A stretch of DNA of 64,000 nucleotides from Tannerella sp. (lineage in GTDB: Bacteria; Bacteroidota; Bacteroidia; Bacteroidales; Tannerellaceae): contig NZ_JAUMYS010000005.1 of NCBI RefSeq assembly GCF_030528505.1, forward strand, positions 1-64,000, in the 5' to 3' direction. Both the position numbers and the translations under genes were made by a program. The first letter of the stretch is position 1. Each line of letters starts with the position of its first letter. The notes under the pieces were generated by a model, which did not search any database, had not been told where the DNA came from, and worked only from the letters and a program-made list of their open reading frames with translations. Below, piece after piece: positions 46,020 through 55,927 of the stretch.

Positions 46020-46451
46020 TTATTCTTCTTGGGCAAGCCACTTGTGTAAATCGCCTTTGACGAGATATCCTTTTATCTCGAAATCGGTTTTTCCTTTATT
46101 TTCAATCATAAACGCATAATGCGTGCGTTCTCCTTCGGCCGAAGCCTCTTTCAGCCCTGTTTGCGGCGGTTGCTCGATGGCCGAAATGGTACAAACGAAG
46201 ATTTTATCGCCGACGGAATCGTAGTAATTCACCTTGTCGCCCACCTTTAACTTCCCATCCAATACTTCTCCTACCACCACGACTCCGTTGTCTTTGAGCT
46301 CAAAGATGTCTTCAATCTCGTACACAAACGTGGCCGCATCTTCTTCACCGTCTGCTTGCTCTTTTTTGATACCGCTACAGCCGAATAGCCATACGAGCGC
46401 AAACAGCATACAAAGCAGACTTCCTGCTACATTTTTCATCGTCTTTTTCAT
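46020..46451 (-). CDS. Small lipoprotein with EF-Tu domain II-like barrel
   Basis: 143 residues. Lipoprotein signal ending LFGC (Cys25). After an acidic spacer, residues about 45-130 follow the pattern of translation-factor domain II: IEDIFELKDNGVVVVGEVLDGKLKVGDKVNYY, then FVCTISAIE and YAFMIENKG, with the conserved VVVxGxVxxGxxKVGD core. There is no GTPase domain. A beta-barrel of this type on a membrane-anchored lipoprotein is unusual; its role is unknown. It shares a transcript with the nucleotidase-like gene and has paired palindromes at its promoter. Confidence 0.75.
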   Translation of the reverse strand: MKKTMKNVAGSLLCMLFALVWLFGCSGIKKEQADGEEDAATFVYEIEDIFELKDNGVVVVGEVLDGKLKVGDKVNYYDSVGDKIFVCTISAIEQPPQTGLKEASAEGERTHYAFMIENKGKTDFEIKGYLVKGDLHKWLAQEE

Positions 46452-46506
46452 TGTCTTGTTTTTTTACAGGTTCAACGTTTAAAAAGTCCTATTAAGAATC
46501 ACGGTA

Positions 46507-46514
46507 CAAAGATA
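46507..46514 (-). promoter_or_regulatory. Promoter -7 box for the lipoprotein-nucleotidase operon
   Basis: TATCTTTG on the minus strand, 55 bp upstream of the start codon; TTGA lies 19 bp further upstream, overlapping the first ATGAGTAA palindrome. Confidence 0.65.
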
Positions 46515-46536
46515 AAGAGGTATGATGGGTACGTCA

Positions 46537-46577
46537 ATGAGTAAAATTACTCATTTTCGTATGAGTAATTTACTCAT
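46537..46577. promoter_or_regulatory. Twin ATGAGTAA/TTACTCAT palindromes (operator candidate)
   Basis: ATGAGTAAAATTACTCAT (46537-46554) and ATGAGTAATTTACTCAT (46561-46577) start 24 bp apart. They cover the -33 region and the DNA just above it for the minus-strand promoter at 46507-46514. A dimeric regulator is the simplest explanation. Confidence 0.65.
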
Positions 46578-46677
46578 TTTTTTTTGAGGAGGCAATTCCC
46601 TGCTTTCGTTACGATCGATGGATAGGTGTCTGAAAAGCGTTCCGAAAACGCCTTTGCTCAGGGGATGTACAGAACGT

Positions 46678-48216
46678 TTATCTTCGTTGGAACGTGCGGC
46701 TGATCACTCCGCTTTTTGTTACAGAGAAGCTTATTCCCCAATGATTTCCAAGCAACGAACCGCAGTCCATTCCGGCAGCTACTCCGAACTCCCAGCCGGG
46801 TGTTTCGTGTTCTTTCTTCGCGCAACGTGAACGATAAGTATAACGCCAGTCGGTCGCGATCGAAAAAAGAGTCAGCTTACGCAAGGTCGGTGCATACGGT
46901 GTTCCAAAACTCTCGACCGAAGAGGCTTTTACCCGGTAAGCCACGTTCCCGGACACTTCTCCCTCGATGCCGAGATGCCATGCACGTACCCGGTTATGAC
47001 GGAAACCAAGTACTCCGTTTGTATTATATTCCGGCGAAATCAGAAGCGGAGAACCGAGCGAACGGTTAAAATACGAAGCCCCCGTCGTATATTCGCCGTT
47101 ATTGTAATAATTGTCCGCTCCTCCTCCGTAGCCCGGATACTTGTCATGGTCGAACTCGATAAAATGAAACGGCCCGCTCTGATCCATCGTAGAGAGACGC
47201 TCCACAACCACCTTATTCATCCATCGCAGACGAGGTAGCTGAAGCTGAATCCCTTTCAGGCCATCCCATGCGTTATACCATTCCATACCCGACCGGTCGT
47301 CGAAAAAATGCTGATAGTACCCGAAAATCGACCAGTCTCCGGGCTCGTAGGCCAGACGAAAATCGTAGGAGCCGTAATGATTCCCCAACACATTGATCCG
47401 GTCGGAAATACTCGCGTCACTTCCTCCCGACGTACCCGCCACAATACGCAGAAAATCTTTCACCGATCGAGGTTGCTTTCCCAATTTGGGATGTGTTGAT
47501 GTGCCTCCCCATTGCGCGAAATGACGCGCGCCGAGTATCAGCGAGACGGGAAAATCTCCGTGCGTATCTTGTATTTGCAGATACATCGACTTATGATGCC
47601 ACAACACATTCCGAACGTATGTCTGCTGTGCCCCCCGGAACGACTTCAAATAGTCCGTATCGAACGAACGCCCGACGGCAAAATTTCCTTTCGCCTGCAA
47701 CCAGCCTGCGGTGCGCGGAATCGTCAGAAAACGCGGGATATAGAAATTGATCTCCGGAATAGGACGAGCATTGGACGAAAATACTAAATCTCCACTGCTC
47801 AGTTGCCGATCACAAAGCGACGGATTGTATCCATCGTCTCTCCCCTCACGACTTCCGGCACTCAGATAAAATCGGTTCTTATACGATACCTCTGCATAAA
47901 GTTCTTGCAGATATATATTCCGATAACGCGATGTTGAAGCGATCAACTGCACCCCGGCATGCCAGCCCAACCCTTTCCCCAGCTGTTGCCGATGATATAC
48001 GGAACCATACAGATAGCCATTGTTCGCTTTCAAAGGAACTTTGCCGTACCGGCCGTTCACGATACCGAAAGGCGTCAGATCATTCGAAGCTACGGAGCCG
48101 AACGCTCCTGTATAATATAATGTATATAGACGTAGCGTATCCGCTTGTTCGGCATATCCTCCGATATAGCAAAGAATACCGGCAACACATAAAAAAAAGC
48201 GAAAATATCGTTTCAT
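46678..48216 (-). CDS. Wzi-like capsule assembly outer-membrane protein
   Basis: 512 residues with a signal peptide (about 1-22, GGYAEQ). It fits the Capsule_assemb_Wzi family seen in Bacteroidales: long antiparallel beta-strands, [38 protein letters not shown] near residue 120 and [17 protein letters not shown]. The product is probably an outer-membrane barrel of 16-18 strands. No capsule genes are nearby, so a capsule role is inferred from the family only. Its promoter (TAGCTTTG, minus, 48244-48251) diverges from that of rpsF. Confidence 0.85.
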   Translation of the reverse strand: MKRYFRFFLCVAGILCYIGGYAEQADTLRLYTLYYTGAFGSVASNDLTPFGIVNGRYGKVPLKANNGYLYGSVYHRQQLGKGLGWHAGVQLIASTSRYRNIYLQELYAEVSYKNRFYLSAGSREGRDDGYNPSLCDRQLSSGDLVFSSNARPIPEINFYIPRFLTIPRTAGWLQAKGNFAVGRSFDTDYLKSFRGAQQTYVRNVLWHHKSMYLQIQDTHGDFPVSLILGARHFAQWGGTSTHPKLGKQPRSVKDFLRIVAGTSGGSDASISDRINVLGNHYGSYDFRLAYEPGDWSIFGYYQHFFDDRSGMEWYNAWDGLKGIQLQLPRLRWMNKVVVERLSTMDQSGPFHFIEFDHDKYPGYGGGADNYYNNGEYTTGASYFNRSLGSPLLISPEYNTNGVLGFRHNRVRAWHLGIEGEVSGNVAYRVKASSVESFGTPYAPTLRKLTLFSIATDWRYTYRSRCAKKEHETPGWEFGVAAGMDCGSLLGNHWGISFSVTKSGVISRTFQRR

Positions 48217-48243
48217 TATCGAGCATTACATGATAAACGACCG

Positions 48244-48251
48244 CAAAGCTA
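48244..48251 (-). promoter_or_regulatory. Promoter -7 box for the Wzi-like gene
   Basis: TAGCTTTG on the minus strand, 28 bp before the start codon. Confidence 0.6.
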
Positions 48252-48275
48252 CGAAAAAAAACTTCATCGCGAAAA

Positions 48276-48306
48276 GTTGGATATGTCAAGAAAATGACTA
48301 CCTTTG
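48276..48306 (+). promoter_or_regulatory. Promoter of the rpsF-rpsR-rplI operon
   Basis: GTTG (48276-48279), 19 bp, TACCTTTG (48299-48306), 28 bp before the rpsF start; one mismatch in the upstream box. Confidence 0.75.
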
Positions 48307-48334
48307 CACCGCAAATTTTAAAACAGTAACATTT

Positions 48335-48691
48335 ATGAACAATTACGAAACCGTTTTCATTTTAACTCCCGTTTTATCTGACGCACAGATGAAGGAAGCG
48401 GTAGACAAAATCAAAGCAGTGCTCTCTGCCGAAAAGGCGGAGATTGTGAATGAAGAAGATTGGGGCTTGCGTAAACTGGCTTATCCGATCGAGAAAAAGA
48501 CAACCGGCTTTTATTGGCTGATTGAGTTTAAGGCAAATCCGGAAACGATTACGACATTGGAAACACAATTCCGCCGCGACGAGCGCGTTATCCGCTTCCT
48601 GACTTTCCGTCAAGACAAGTATGCGGCTGAATATGCTGCGAAGAGAAGAGGTTTGAAGAAAGCATCGAAAGAAACAGAAAAAGAGAATTAA
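48335..48691 (+). CDS. rpsF: Ribosomal protein S6
   Basis: 118 residues from the ATG at 48335; the promoter at 48276-48306 excludes the longer frame from 48230. Typical S6 sequence: [22 protein letters not shown] at the N-terminus, [23 protein letters not shown] in the middle, and a basic tail. It binds 16S rRNA as a pair with S18, encoded next. Confidence 0.97.
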   Translation: MNNYETVFILTPVLSDAQMKEAVDKIKAVLSAEKAEIVNEEDWGLRKLAYPIEKKTTGFYWLIEFKANPETITTLETQFRRDERVIRFLTFRQDKYAAEYAAKRRGLKKASKETEKEN

Positions 48692-48693
48692 TC

Positions 48694-48972
48694 ATGGCAA
48701 CAGCAAATAGCAATCAGACGGAAATCAGATATCTGACCCCGATGTCGTCGGATGTAAAGAAGAAAAAATATTGCCGTTTCAAAAAGAGCGGAATCAAGTA
48801 TATCGATTATAAGGATCCTGAGTTTCTGAAGAAATTCCTGAACGAACAGGGAAAAATCCTTCCGCGCCGTATCACCGGTACGTCACTGAAGTTTCAGCGC
48901 CGTGTGGCACAGGCTGTGAAGAGAGCACGCCATCTGGCATTGCTGCCCTATGTAACCGATTTGATGAAATAA
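48694..48972 (+). CDS. rpsR: Ribosomal protein S18
   Basis: 92 residues. It contains the S18 core [63 protein letters not shown], here quoted in outline: the YKD, LPRRxTG and QRRxxxAxKRAR elements are all intact. It starts 2 nt after rpsF. Confidence 0.97.
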   Translation: MATANSNQTEIRYLTPMSSDVKKKKYCRFKKSGIKYIDYKDPEFLKKFLNEQGKILPRRITGTSLKFQRRVAQAVKRARHLALLPYVTDLMK

Positions 48973-48998
48973 TTTTAAACGTAAAGAGGAGACAGAAT

Positions 48999-49445
48999 AT
49001 GCAAGTTATTTTGAAAGAAGATGTAGCGAACTTAGGCTACAAGGACGATATCGTAAACGTGAAAGACGGTTACGGACGTAACTTTCTAATCCCGCAAGGT
49101 AAAGCAGTGATTGCTTCGGAGTCGGCACGGAAAGTGTTGGCTGAAAACCTGAAACAACGTGCCCATAAGTTGGCCAAGATCAAGGAAGATGCACAGGCAT
49201 TGGCGGCCAAGCTTGAAGGCGTTTCGCTGACGATTGGTGCAAAAACAAGTTCGACCGGTACGATTTTCGGCTCGGTAACGAATATTCAGATTGCTGAAGA
49301 ATTGGCCAAGAAAGGATTCGAAATAGACCGCAAGACAATCCTGATCAAGGATTCGGTAAAAGAAGTCGGCTCATATCGTGCCGTACTGAAACTTCACAAA
49401 GAAGTTTCGGTCGAAATTCCGTTCGAAGTCATCTCGGAAGCCTGA
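48999..49445 (+). CDS. rplI: Ribosomal protein L9
   Basis: 148 residues. N-terminal rRNA-binding domain with [19 protein letters not shown] and [14 protein letters not shown], a long central helix (residues about 45-75) and the C-terminal domain [16 protein letters not shown]. Third gene of the S6-S18-L9 operon, closed by a terminator at 49468. Confidence 0.97.
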   Translation: MQVILKEDVANLGYKDDIVNVKDGYGRNFLIPQGKAVIASESARKVLAENLKQRAHKLAKIKEDAQALAAKLEGVSLTIGAKTSSTGTIFGSVTNIQIAEELAKKGFEIDRKTILIKDSVKEVGSYRAVLKLHKEVSVEIPFEVISEA

Positions 49446-49467
49446 TATTCCGATTTGCCATACATGT

Positions 49468-49495
49468 TAAAAAGGCCTCTGTTGAGGCCTTTTTT
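49468..49495 (+). terminator. Terminator of the rpsF-rpsR-rplI operon
   Basis: AAAAAGGCCTC pairs with GAGGCCTTTTT around a TGTT loop, followed by T residues. Confidence 0.9.
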
Positions 49496-49515
49496 CATAT
49501 CTGTGCGGAAATTAC

Positions 49516-49523
49516 TATATTTG
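49516..49523 (+). promoter_or_regulatory. Promoter -7 box for the amidase operon
   Basis: TATATTTG with TTTC 19 bp upstream (49493-49496); 28 bp before the start codon. Confidence 0.6.
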
Positions 49524-49550
49524 CTGCATGATTCGTAAAAGATATATACG

Positions 49551-50693
49551 ATGAACAGATTACGGTTTCTTTTCGTCATACCGGTAATCTGTGTGTTGTG
49601 CGGGATTGCTCAGCCTCTTTTGGCTAAAGGAGATACATTTATCGTAGTAATCGACGCCGGTCACGGCGGGAAAGACCCCGGAGCCAAAGGGGTAAAGACG
49701 AACGAAAAGACAATCAATCTTGCCGTCGCCCTCAAGTTAGGAAATCTGATCTCGGCCGGACACAACGACGTGCAGGTAATTTATACCCGTAAAACAGATA
49801 AGTTCGTGGAGTTGAGCGAACGTGCCAATATAGCGAACCGGCATAAGGCCGATCTGTTTATTTCTATCCATACCAATTCGTTAAAGAAAAAAAACACCTC
49901 CGTCAAAGGGGCTGAAACATACACTCTCGGTTTGGCAAAGACGCAAGAAAACCTGGAAGTCGCCATGTTGGAGAACTCTGTTATTCTGTTGGAGGATAAC
50001 TATATGCAACGTTATGAAGGATTCGACCCCAATTCTTCGGAATCGTATATTATTTTCGAGTTTATGCAAAATAAGCACATGGAACAGAGCGTTTCGTTTG
50101 CCTCGGAAATTCAGAAAGAATTTGTGTCAGCCCGGCGTGTAAATCGTGGAGTCCGACAAGCCGGGTTTCTCGTGCTGAAAGCCACAAGTATGCCGAGCGT
50201 ACTTGTCGAATTGGGATTTATCTCGAATCGTGAAGAAGAACGTTACATGCATTCGACCGAAGGACAGAACAGACTGGCCAAAGCGATTTATAACGCGTTT
50301 TCGCGTTATAAGCGGAATTATGTTCGTAAACAAGGAGGTATTACGCATAATCAAATGACCCGCAAGGGCGAAGATACATTAAAGCCCCGCGAAAAAGAGC
50401 AGCAACACGCGAAAGAAACGGTGACCGAGACGCCCCGTCCCGACGCAAACGAAAAAAGAAGCGGAACAATCGTTTACAAAGTACAGATTCTGACTTCCGA
50501 CAGACGGCTGCCGGCTCACTCTCCCAAGCTGAAAGGTTACAAAGCAAGTTTCTATCAGGAAGGTAAAGCCTATAAATATACGTACGGAGAATCATCGGAC
50601 TTCAAAGAAATTCAGAAGATTCAGAAAAAAATATCCAAAGACTTCCGGGATGCTTTCATCATTCGGATGAAAGACGGAAAACGTTTAAAATAA
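49551..50693 (+). CDS. N-acetylmuramoyl-L-alanine amidase
   Basis: 380 residues with a signal peptide (about 1-25, PLLAK). The Amidase_3 (AmiC-type) zinc domain spans about 30-245: VVIDAGHGGKDPGAKG (zinc His), the SIHTNS block (second zinc His) and VLVELGFISNREEE (catalytic Glu). After a charged linker, residues about 300-380 form a SPOR-like C-terminal domain (YKVQILTSDRRLP). It cuts the bond between the glycan strand and stem peptide of peptidoglycan, probably at division. The next gene begins 22 nt downstream. Confidence 0.94.
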   Translation: MNRLRFLFVIPVICVLCGIAQPLLAKGDTFIVVIDAGHGGKDPGAKGVKTNEKTINLAVALKLGNLISAGHNDVQVIYTRKTDKFVELSERANIANRHKADLFISIHTNSLKKKNTSVKGAETYTLGLAKTQENLEVAMLENSVILLEDNYMQRYEGFDPNSSESYIIFEFMQNKHMEQSVSFASEIQKEFVSARRVNRGVRQAGFLVLKATSMPSVLVELGFISNREEERYMHSTEGQNRLAKAIYNAFSRYKRNYVRKQGGITHNQMTRKGEDTLKPREKEQQHAKETVTETPRPDANEKRSGTIVYKVQILTSDRRLPAHSPKLKGYKASFYQEGKAYKYTYGESSDFKEIQKIQKKISKDFRDAFIIRMKDGKRLK

Positions 50694-50715
50694 ACTTATA
50701 AAACAGCGAAAGAAA

Positions 50716-51600
50716 ATGAAGATGAAGTTTAGTAAAGAGGTAACAATCGGTATCGTAACCATCATCAGCCTCGTATTGTTATATATCGGTGTGAATTATC
50801 TGAAAGGGATTAACCTCTTTCGCCCGGCCAATCATTATTACGTCGCCTGTTCGAATGTCAAAGACGTAACCATATCGAGTCCTGTTTTTGTCGAAGGCTT
50901 TAAGGTCGGACTCGTACGAAGTATTTCTTATGACTATTCAACAACCGGAAAGATTCTGGTTGAGATCAGTTTGGAAGAAAGTATGCGCATCAACAAAGGA
51001 AGCTATATTTCTCTGGAAAAAACACTGCTGAGCGGAGGCGAGCTGCATATCCATTTGAATAAATATGTAGACGAATACCTGAAATCCGGTGATACGCTCG
51101 AAGGGCGGTCTCCTGAAGATATGATGACATCGGTACAGGAGAAAATGCTTCCTCAAATTATCGACCTGCTCCCCAAATTGGATTCGATTCTGTATAGCTT
51201 GCAATTATTAGTCAGTCATCCGGCGCTCTCGCGGTCATTAGACCATATCGAAAAAACAACGGCCAGCCTTGAAGTCTCGTCACGGCAATTAAATCAATTA
51301 CTCGGTAATGATGTGCCGGTGATTGCCTCAAATTTAAAAACGACAACCGATAATTTTGCAGTCTTGAGTGAGGAAATGAAAAATCTGAATTTAAAAGGCA
51401 GTATTCAGTTGTTGAATTTAACGATCGACAACTTGGGACAAACGACCACGAAATTAAATGCAAAAGACAACTCATTGGGGCTTTTACTTAACGATACATT
51501 GCTATATAACAATTTGAATAAGACGGTTATAAACGCTTCCGATCTGCTTATTGACTTGAAGCAGAACCCGAAACGGTATGTTCGTTTTTCATTGTTTTAG
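50716..51600 (+). CDS. MlaD/MCE family lipid-transport protein
   Basis: 294 residues. One N-terminal membrane helix (VTIGIVTIISLVLLYIGVNYL) followed by an MCE domain (about 38-115: YYVACSNVKDVTISSPVFVEGFKVGLVRSISYD) and a long helical C-terminal part. Family members form hexameric rings that carry phospholipids between the membranes. No MlaE or MlaF genes are adjacent here; it is linked only to the amidase gene, an arrangement I believe common in Bacteroidota. Confidence 0.9.
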   Translation: MKMKFSKEVTIGIVTIISLVLLYIGVNYLKGINLFRPANHYYVACSNVKDVTISSPVFVEGFKVGLVRSISYDYSTTGKILVEISLEESMRINKGSYISLEKTLLSGGELHIHLNKYVDEYLKSGDTLEGRSPEDMMTSVQEKMLPQIIDLLPKLDSILYSLQLLVSHPALSRSLDHIEKTTASLEVSSRQLNQLLGNDVPVIASNLKTTTDNFAVLSEEMKNLNLKGSIQLLNLTIDNLGQTTTKLNAKDNSLGLLLNDTLLYNNLNKTVINASDLLIDLKQNPKRYVRFSLF

Positions 51601-51615
51601 CTCCTTAAAAGCAAA

Positions 51616-51660
51616 ACAAACTTAGAGCCATTCTATATTTAAAAAGGCTCTTGTTTTTTT
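51616..51660 (+). terminator. Terminator after the MCE gene
   Basis: AGAGCC (51624-51629) pairs with GGCTCT (51646-51651), then TGTTTTTTT. Confidence 0.7.
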
Positions 51661-51964
51661 GAAAATAGCACCGCCGACGGTTTATTGGCGAGTTTTTCGG
51701 AAAACAAAGAAAAACTTACGCAATGTGTAAAAAAGAACACGCCGGTATAAAATAGCCGTATTATCAAGAAGTCATGTTTTCGATGCAGTCATAAAACATA
51801 AGAAGTCAGCAGAATATACACAAATAACTATGATACAATCCCCTATTGACTATCAAGCTCCTTATACCGGGACACACCTCATTTTTTATTTTGAAAATAA
51901 TGCCGACCTTTACAACTCGAAAATCGAATTGAATATTGTGAGATTATTTATATATTGTTAAAAT
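51661..51964. other. AT-rich region upstream of dnaA
   Basis: About 300 bp with no gene. One sequence (ATATACACA, 51814-51822) is close to a DnaA box (TTATNCACA) but stands alone. No clear promoter or box cluster is seen, so I do not call an origin. Confidence 0.4.
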
Positions 51965-53368
51965 ATGGAATCAGACTGTCAATTATTATGGAGTAGATGC
52001 TTGTCCATTATCAAGGATATCGTACCGGAAGCGGCTTATAAGACATGGTTTTTGCCTATTGTCCCTTTGTCTTACGAAGATCGTAAGGTGACGATTCAGG
52101 TACCCAGCCCTTTCTTTTACGAGTATCTGGAAGCAAACTACGTCAGTGTACTCAAGATGACGATACCCCGTGTTTTTGGCGAGGGAACGATTTTGAATTA
52201 CCGCGTAATGGTTGACCAAGGCTCTTCGGAGGGAACAGTAGATTACCCCACCGAAAACGGCGTTGCCGCTCCTCGACGGAATACGCCGCTCGATGTGAAC
52301 AAAGTCCCGTTCACACCCTTTTCGCAGGTAGCTCCGCAAGATCTGGACTCACAATTGAACCGGAAATATACTTTTGAGACGTTTTTCGAAGGAGTCAGCA
52401 ACAAATTGGCACGGACAGCCGGCGAAGCGATTGCGAATGATCCGGGAAAAACGACTTTCAATCCGTTATTTGTCTATGGACCGTCAGGGGTCGGGAAGAC
52501 TCACCTCTGTCATGCCATCGGTGTCCGTATTCGGGAGCTACATCCCGAGAAACGTGTATTATACGTATCGGCTAACCGCTTTCGGATACAATATACGGAT
52601 GCCGTACGAAAAAACACGTCGAACGACTTCCTGAATTTTTACCAAAGTCTGGATGTGTTGATTCTGGATGATATCCACGAACTCGTGGGACTCGTCAAAA
52701 CACAGCAAGCCTTCTTTCACATATTCAACAACCTACACCAACTGGGTAAACAATTGGTATTGACGTCGGACAAGGCTCCGGTTGATATGCAGGGGATGGA
52801 AGAGCGACTGATTACCCGTCTGAAATGGGGGCTCACGGCCGAGTTAGGACGTCCCGACCCGGAATTACGCAGAAAAATTCTACGTAATAAGATTGCTCAC
52901 GAAGGATTAGTTATTAACGAGGATGTGTTTAACTATATCGCCGACAACGTAACGGATAATGTTCGCGATCTGGAAGGTGTTTTAGTCTCTTTGATGGCTC
53001 ATTCGTTGATAAATAATAAAAGTATTGACATGGCAATGGCTCAGCGGGTGATTGCCCAGACGGTGAGGATCGAAGAGAAGCAGCTTTCCATCGAGAAAAT
53101 CCAAGAAACCGTATGTCATTATTTTAACCTCGAAGAGGCACTGATTCAGACGCCTTCGCGGAAAAGAGAAATTGTACAGGCACGTCAAATCACGATGTAT
53201 TTGGCCAAGAAATATACCGAATCGTCGTTTTCGCATATCGGTAAAATTGTCGGAGGGAAAGACCATGCCACTGTTTTGCACGCTTGTAAGACGGTCAAAG
53301 ATCAGATGGAAATAAATAAAACTTTCCGCTCGACGGTTGAAACCATTGAAGGCTGTTTAAGAAACTAA
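51965..53368 (+). CDS. dnaA: Chromosomal replication initiator DnaA
   Basis: 467 residues. N-terminal oligomerisation domain (WSRCLSIIKDIVPEAAYKTWFLPIVPL), AAA+ core with Walker A GPSGVGKTHL and Walker B VLILDDIHEL, and a C-terminal helix-turn-helix domain with the DnaA signature GGKDHATVLHACKTV. It opens the replication origin. A good terminator follows at 53411. Confidence 0.98.
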   Translation: MESDCQLLWSRCLSIIKDIVPEAAYKTWFLPIVPLSYEDRKVTIQVPSPFFYEYLEANYVSVLKMTIPRVFGEGTILNYRVMVDQGSSEGTVDYPTENGVAAPRRNTPLDVNKVPFTPFSQVAPQDLDSQLNRKYTFETFFEGVSNKLARTAGEAIANDPGKTTFNPLFVYGPSGVGKTHLCHAIGVRIRELHPEKRVLYVSANRFRIQYTDAVRKNTSNDFLNFYQSLDVLILDDIHELVGLVKTQQAFFHIFNNLHQLGKQLVLTSDKAPVDMQGMEERLITRLKWGLTAELGRPDPELRRKILRNKIAHEGLVINEDVFNYIADNVTDNVRDLEGVLVSLMAHSLINNKSIDMAMAQRVIAQTVRIEEKQLSIEKIQETVCHYFNLEEALIQTPSRKREIVQARQITMYLAKKYTESSFSHIGKIVGGKDHATVLHACKTVKDQMEINKTFRSTVETIEGCLRN

Positions 53369-53410
53369 CATCCAAGTGGTAATTAGCTTAAAATAAAAGA
53401 ATATATCGTT

Positions 53411-53466
53411 TGACTGTCGGGTGAAAACGCATATATACTGCATGTTCCACCCGACAGTCAGTTTTT
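53411..53466. terminator. Bidirectional terminator between dnaA and the permease gene
   Basis: TGACTGTCGGGTG (53411-53423) pairs exactly with CACCCGACAGTCA (53448-53460), followed by GTTTTT on the plus strand. Confidence 0.85.
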
Positions 53467-53498
53467 CGGGACGTTTTTATATTCTTTTGAATAAGTCC

Positions 53499-55892
53499 CT
53501 ATTCGCTTTTCAGCGTTTTAACCGGATTGATCGTAGCGGCACGCCAACTTTGCCACGAGACCGCTGCAACCGAAAGCAGCAGTACAGATAATCCCGCCAA
53601 CAGGAAAATCCACCAGTCAAGAGCGGTTTTGAACGCGAATATCTCAAGCCATTTTATCATCACCATATAGGCCCCCGGGACAGCCAATAGAAAGGCTAAT
53701 CCTATCCAAAGTACAAAACGATAATTCAGCATACGAACAATGTCCGAAGGCTGTGCTCCATTTATTTTACGGATACCGATTTCTTTTGTCTTCCGTTTCA
53801 CGATGAAAGCCATTACAATAATCAAGCCTAATGTAGCCACCAGCAAGCATAGTGCAGAAAAGATATGGGTCAGTTGTTCGGCATGCAATTCGTTGTAGTA
53901 GATGCCGTCGTATACATCATGCAGAAAAGTGTAGTGTGCCGGATAATCCGGATTGATTTGCTGCCAGACACGATTAAATGTGCGGAGAGCTTCCTCGGTA
54001 TGATCGGGCGAGAGGTAGACCATCAGGCAATGTTGAAAGAGGGCACGTTGCAGTAGCAGTTGAGGAATTGCATCGTCGTAAGTCGTCGTATAGTTGAAAT
54101 TTTCCGTTACCCCGACGATCGTTCCTTTATTAATATAATCGATCCCTCCTTTCCCGTGACGAATATGGAGCCGTTGTCCGATTGCTTCGTCGGGAGTATT
54201 GAATCCGAGTATTTCGGCTGCTTTTCGGTTGATAACGTACTCTTCTGTCAGGTCAAGTGCAGGTTTACCTTCTATCGAGTCAAAAAGCATTTGCTCTTCT
54301 TCTTCGAGGGTATGCAATCCTTTGCTAAAACCTGTCCCTGATAAAAGACGAATGCCGAAGAATGGAACAAAATCTTCACCGACAACGAGTACAGGGAGTC
54401 GTCGACCTTCTTCTTCGCTCTCTTGGTCGGTACGTACATACACGCCATCCCGAATGGCTGAACCGGGTAGTTGCATAGCCGAGGTAACCCGATGAATCTC
54501 GGGATGCTTAGCCAGTTCGGCTTTCAACAATCCGTAGCGTCGTATCACGCTCGACGGCTGTTCTCTCATCACCAAAACAGTGCGCTCTTTACCTCCGACC
54601 TGGCTGGTACGAATCAGCCCGATTTGTCGTGAAATGCATACACTCACAATGACTACAAACATAACAATTGCATATTGCCCGATCAACATATACCTGATAT
54701 TCGGCAGTGCAAATTCTGTACCGTAGGGATGGAACTGCATACTTAAAAAGCGCGTAGAAGACATCTGACGGATAACCGGTATGACCGACGTTACCATCAC
54801 CAAGATCGGAAATAAAGTACAAAGCAAGATGAATGCCTTTGTATTTGAAACAGCTTCGGAAAATAAACCGGGCATCACCGATTGTGCCGAAAGCAGCCCG
54901 GCAAGCACCGCTGTACTTCCCAGAATGAGCGCCAGCAAGCATTCGTCCCAAAAGACGCGCCACGACGATGCTCCGTTAAGCCGTAACAACTGATAATATC
55001 GGCGGTTGAACGAAAAAATCAGTCCGGCATTCAGCCAAAGGTTGAAGAGAACAATCAATAACAGAAGTAGGTTGGCGCCGGCAATCAGATAAATATAATA
55101 GATGTTACTGTTGGGTTCGTGTTCACGCTGAAAATGGCTATGCAAATGAATATCGGTCAGCGGAAACAGCAAAGGGGATACCTTACGCGGAGCATTACTG
55201 TTCAGTTTTTCCAGATTGGCGGCAATGCCTTGTTCCAAGTCAGCTATATTAGTCTGAGGATGGAGCAACAGATAAACATATGAAAACATGCTCGTGGCAT
55301 CGTCCGGTAAATGGACAAGTAAATCCGTATGGAAGTGAGACGTTTCCGGAAAATCTTCAAAAACGCCGCTGATAAACACTTTACGGTCGGGAAATTTACG
55401 TCCGTTAACAAGCTCCAACTCTTTCCCTATGGGGGAAGTGTCGCCAAACAGTCGATTTGCATAACTGCGGCTGATTACGGCTTTCTCCGGAGCGTTCAGG
55501 ACGGTATGCGGATCACCGTCCAAAAGGCTAAAATCAAACACCTCAAAGAAATTTTTACTTACAAAATAGAAATGATCCGTCAGATAATTTTTTCCTTCGT
55601 GTCTTAACTCTCCGCTCTCGGCTTTATGCATCCTGACGACGGCTTCTATTCCTGTGATGCCTGCTAATGCCGCATCGGATGGTCCGAATCCGTAGATACG
55701 CACATCGGTCGGTTCGTTTTCTGTTTGAAAAGATAACCGGACGATCTGCTCGGCATGTCGGTGAAACTGGTCATAGCTTGTTTCTTTGCGGATATAGGCA
55801 TACGAAAGCAACAGACATGCAAAAATAACTGATAACCCCAACAAGTTGACTAATCGCAATGATTTACTTTTTTTCAATCGTCTTAATAACAT
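53499..55892 (-). CDS. FtsX-type ABC transporter permease (MacB-like)
   Basis: 797 residues. A first membrane helix (LVNLLGLSVIFACLLLSYAYI) is followed by a MacB-like periplasmic domain (about 45-245), three helices, a second periplasmic domain (about 420-650) and a final FtsX block with KRKTKEIGIRKINGAQPSDIVRML, i.e. a duplicated eight-helix architecture. Such proteins in Bacteroidota often stand without their ATPase gene, as here. They are thought to export lipids, peptides or drugs or to act as mechanotransmitters. The upstream DNA carries a sigma-54-like promoter and an activator-site-like inverted repeat. Confidence 0.88.
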   Translation of the reverse strand: MLLRRLKKSKSLRLVNLLGLSVIFACLLLSYAYIRKETSYDQFHRHAEQIVRLSFQTENEPTDVRIYGFGPSDAALAGITGIEAVVRMHKAESGELRHEGKNYLTDHFYFVSKNFFEVFDFSLLDGDPHTVLNAPEKAVISRSYANRLFGDTSPIGKELELVNGRKFPDRKVFISGVFEDFPETSHFHTDLLVHLPDDATSMFSYVYLLLHPQTNIADLEQGIAANLEKLNSNAPRKVSPLLFPLTDIHLHSHFQREHEPNSNIYYIYLIAGANLLLLLIVLFNLWLNAGLIFSFNRRYYQLLRLNGASSWRVFWDECLLALILGSTAVLAGLLSAQSVMPGLFSEAVSNTKAFILLCTLFPILVMVTSVIPVIRQMSSTRFLSMQFHPYGTEFALPNIRYMLIGQYAIVMFVVIVSVCISRQIGLIRTSQVGGKERTVLVMREQPSSVIRRYGLLKAELAKHPEIHRVTSAMQLPGSAIRDGVYVRTDQESEEEGRRLPVLVVGEDFVPFFGIRLLSGTGFSKGLHTLEEEEQMLFDSIEGKPALDLTEEYVINRKAAEILGFNTPDEAIGQRLHIRHGKGGIDYINKGTIVGVTENFNYTTTYDDAIPQLLLQRALFQHCLMVYLSPDHTEEALRTFNRVWQQINPDYPAHYTFLHDVYDGIYYNELHAEQLTHIFSALCLLVATLGLIIVMAFIVKRKTKEIGIRKINGAQPSDIVRMLNYRFVLWIGLAFLLAVPGAYMVMIKWLEIFAFKTALDWWIFLLAGLSVLLLSVAAVSWQSWRAATINPVKTLKSE

Positions 55893-55927
55893 CTTCTTTC
55901 GTTTTTTAGATTCTTCCGATTATATTC

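Noticed and set aside
51661-51964. Replication origin upstream of dnaA
   Set aside because: Only one near-match to a DnaA box and no cluster or clear unwinding element; dnaA is not always next to the origin in this phylum.
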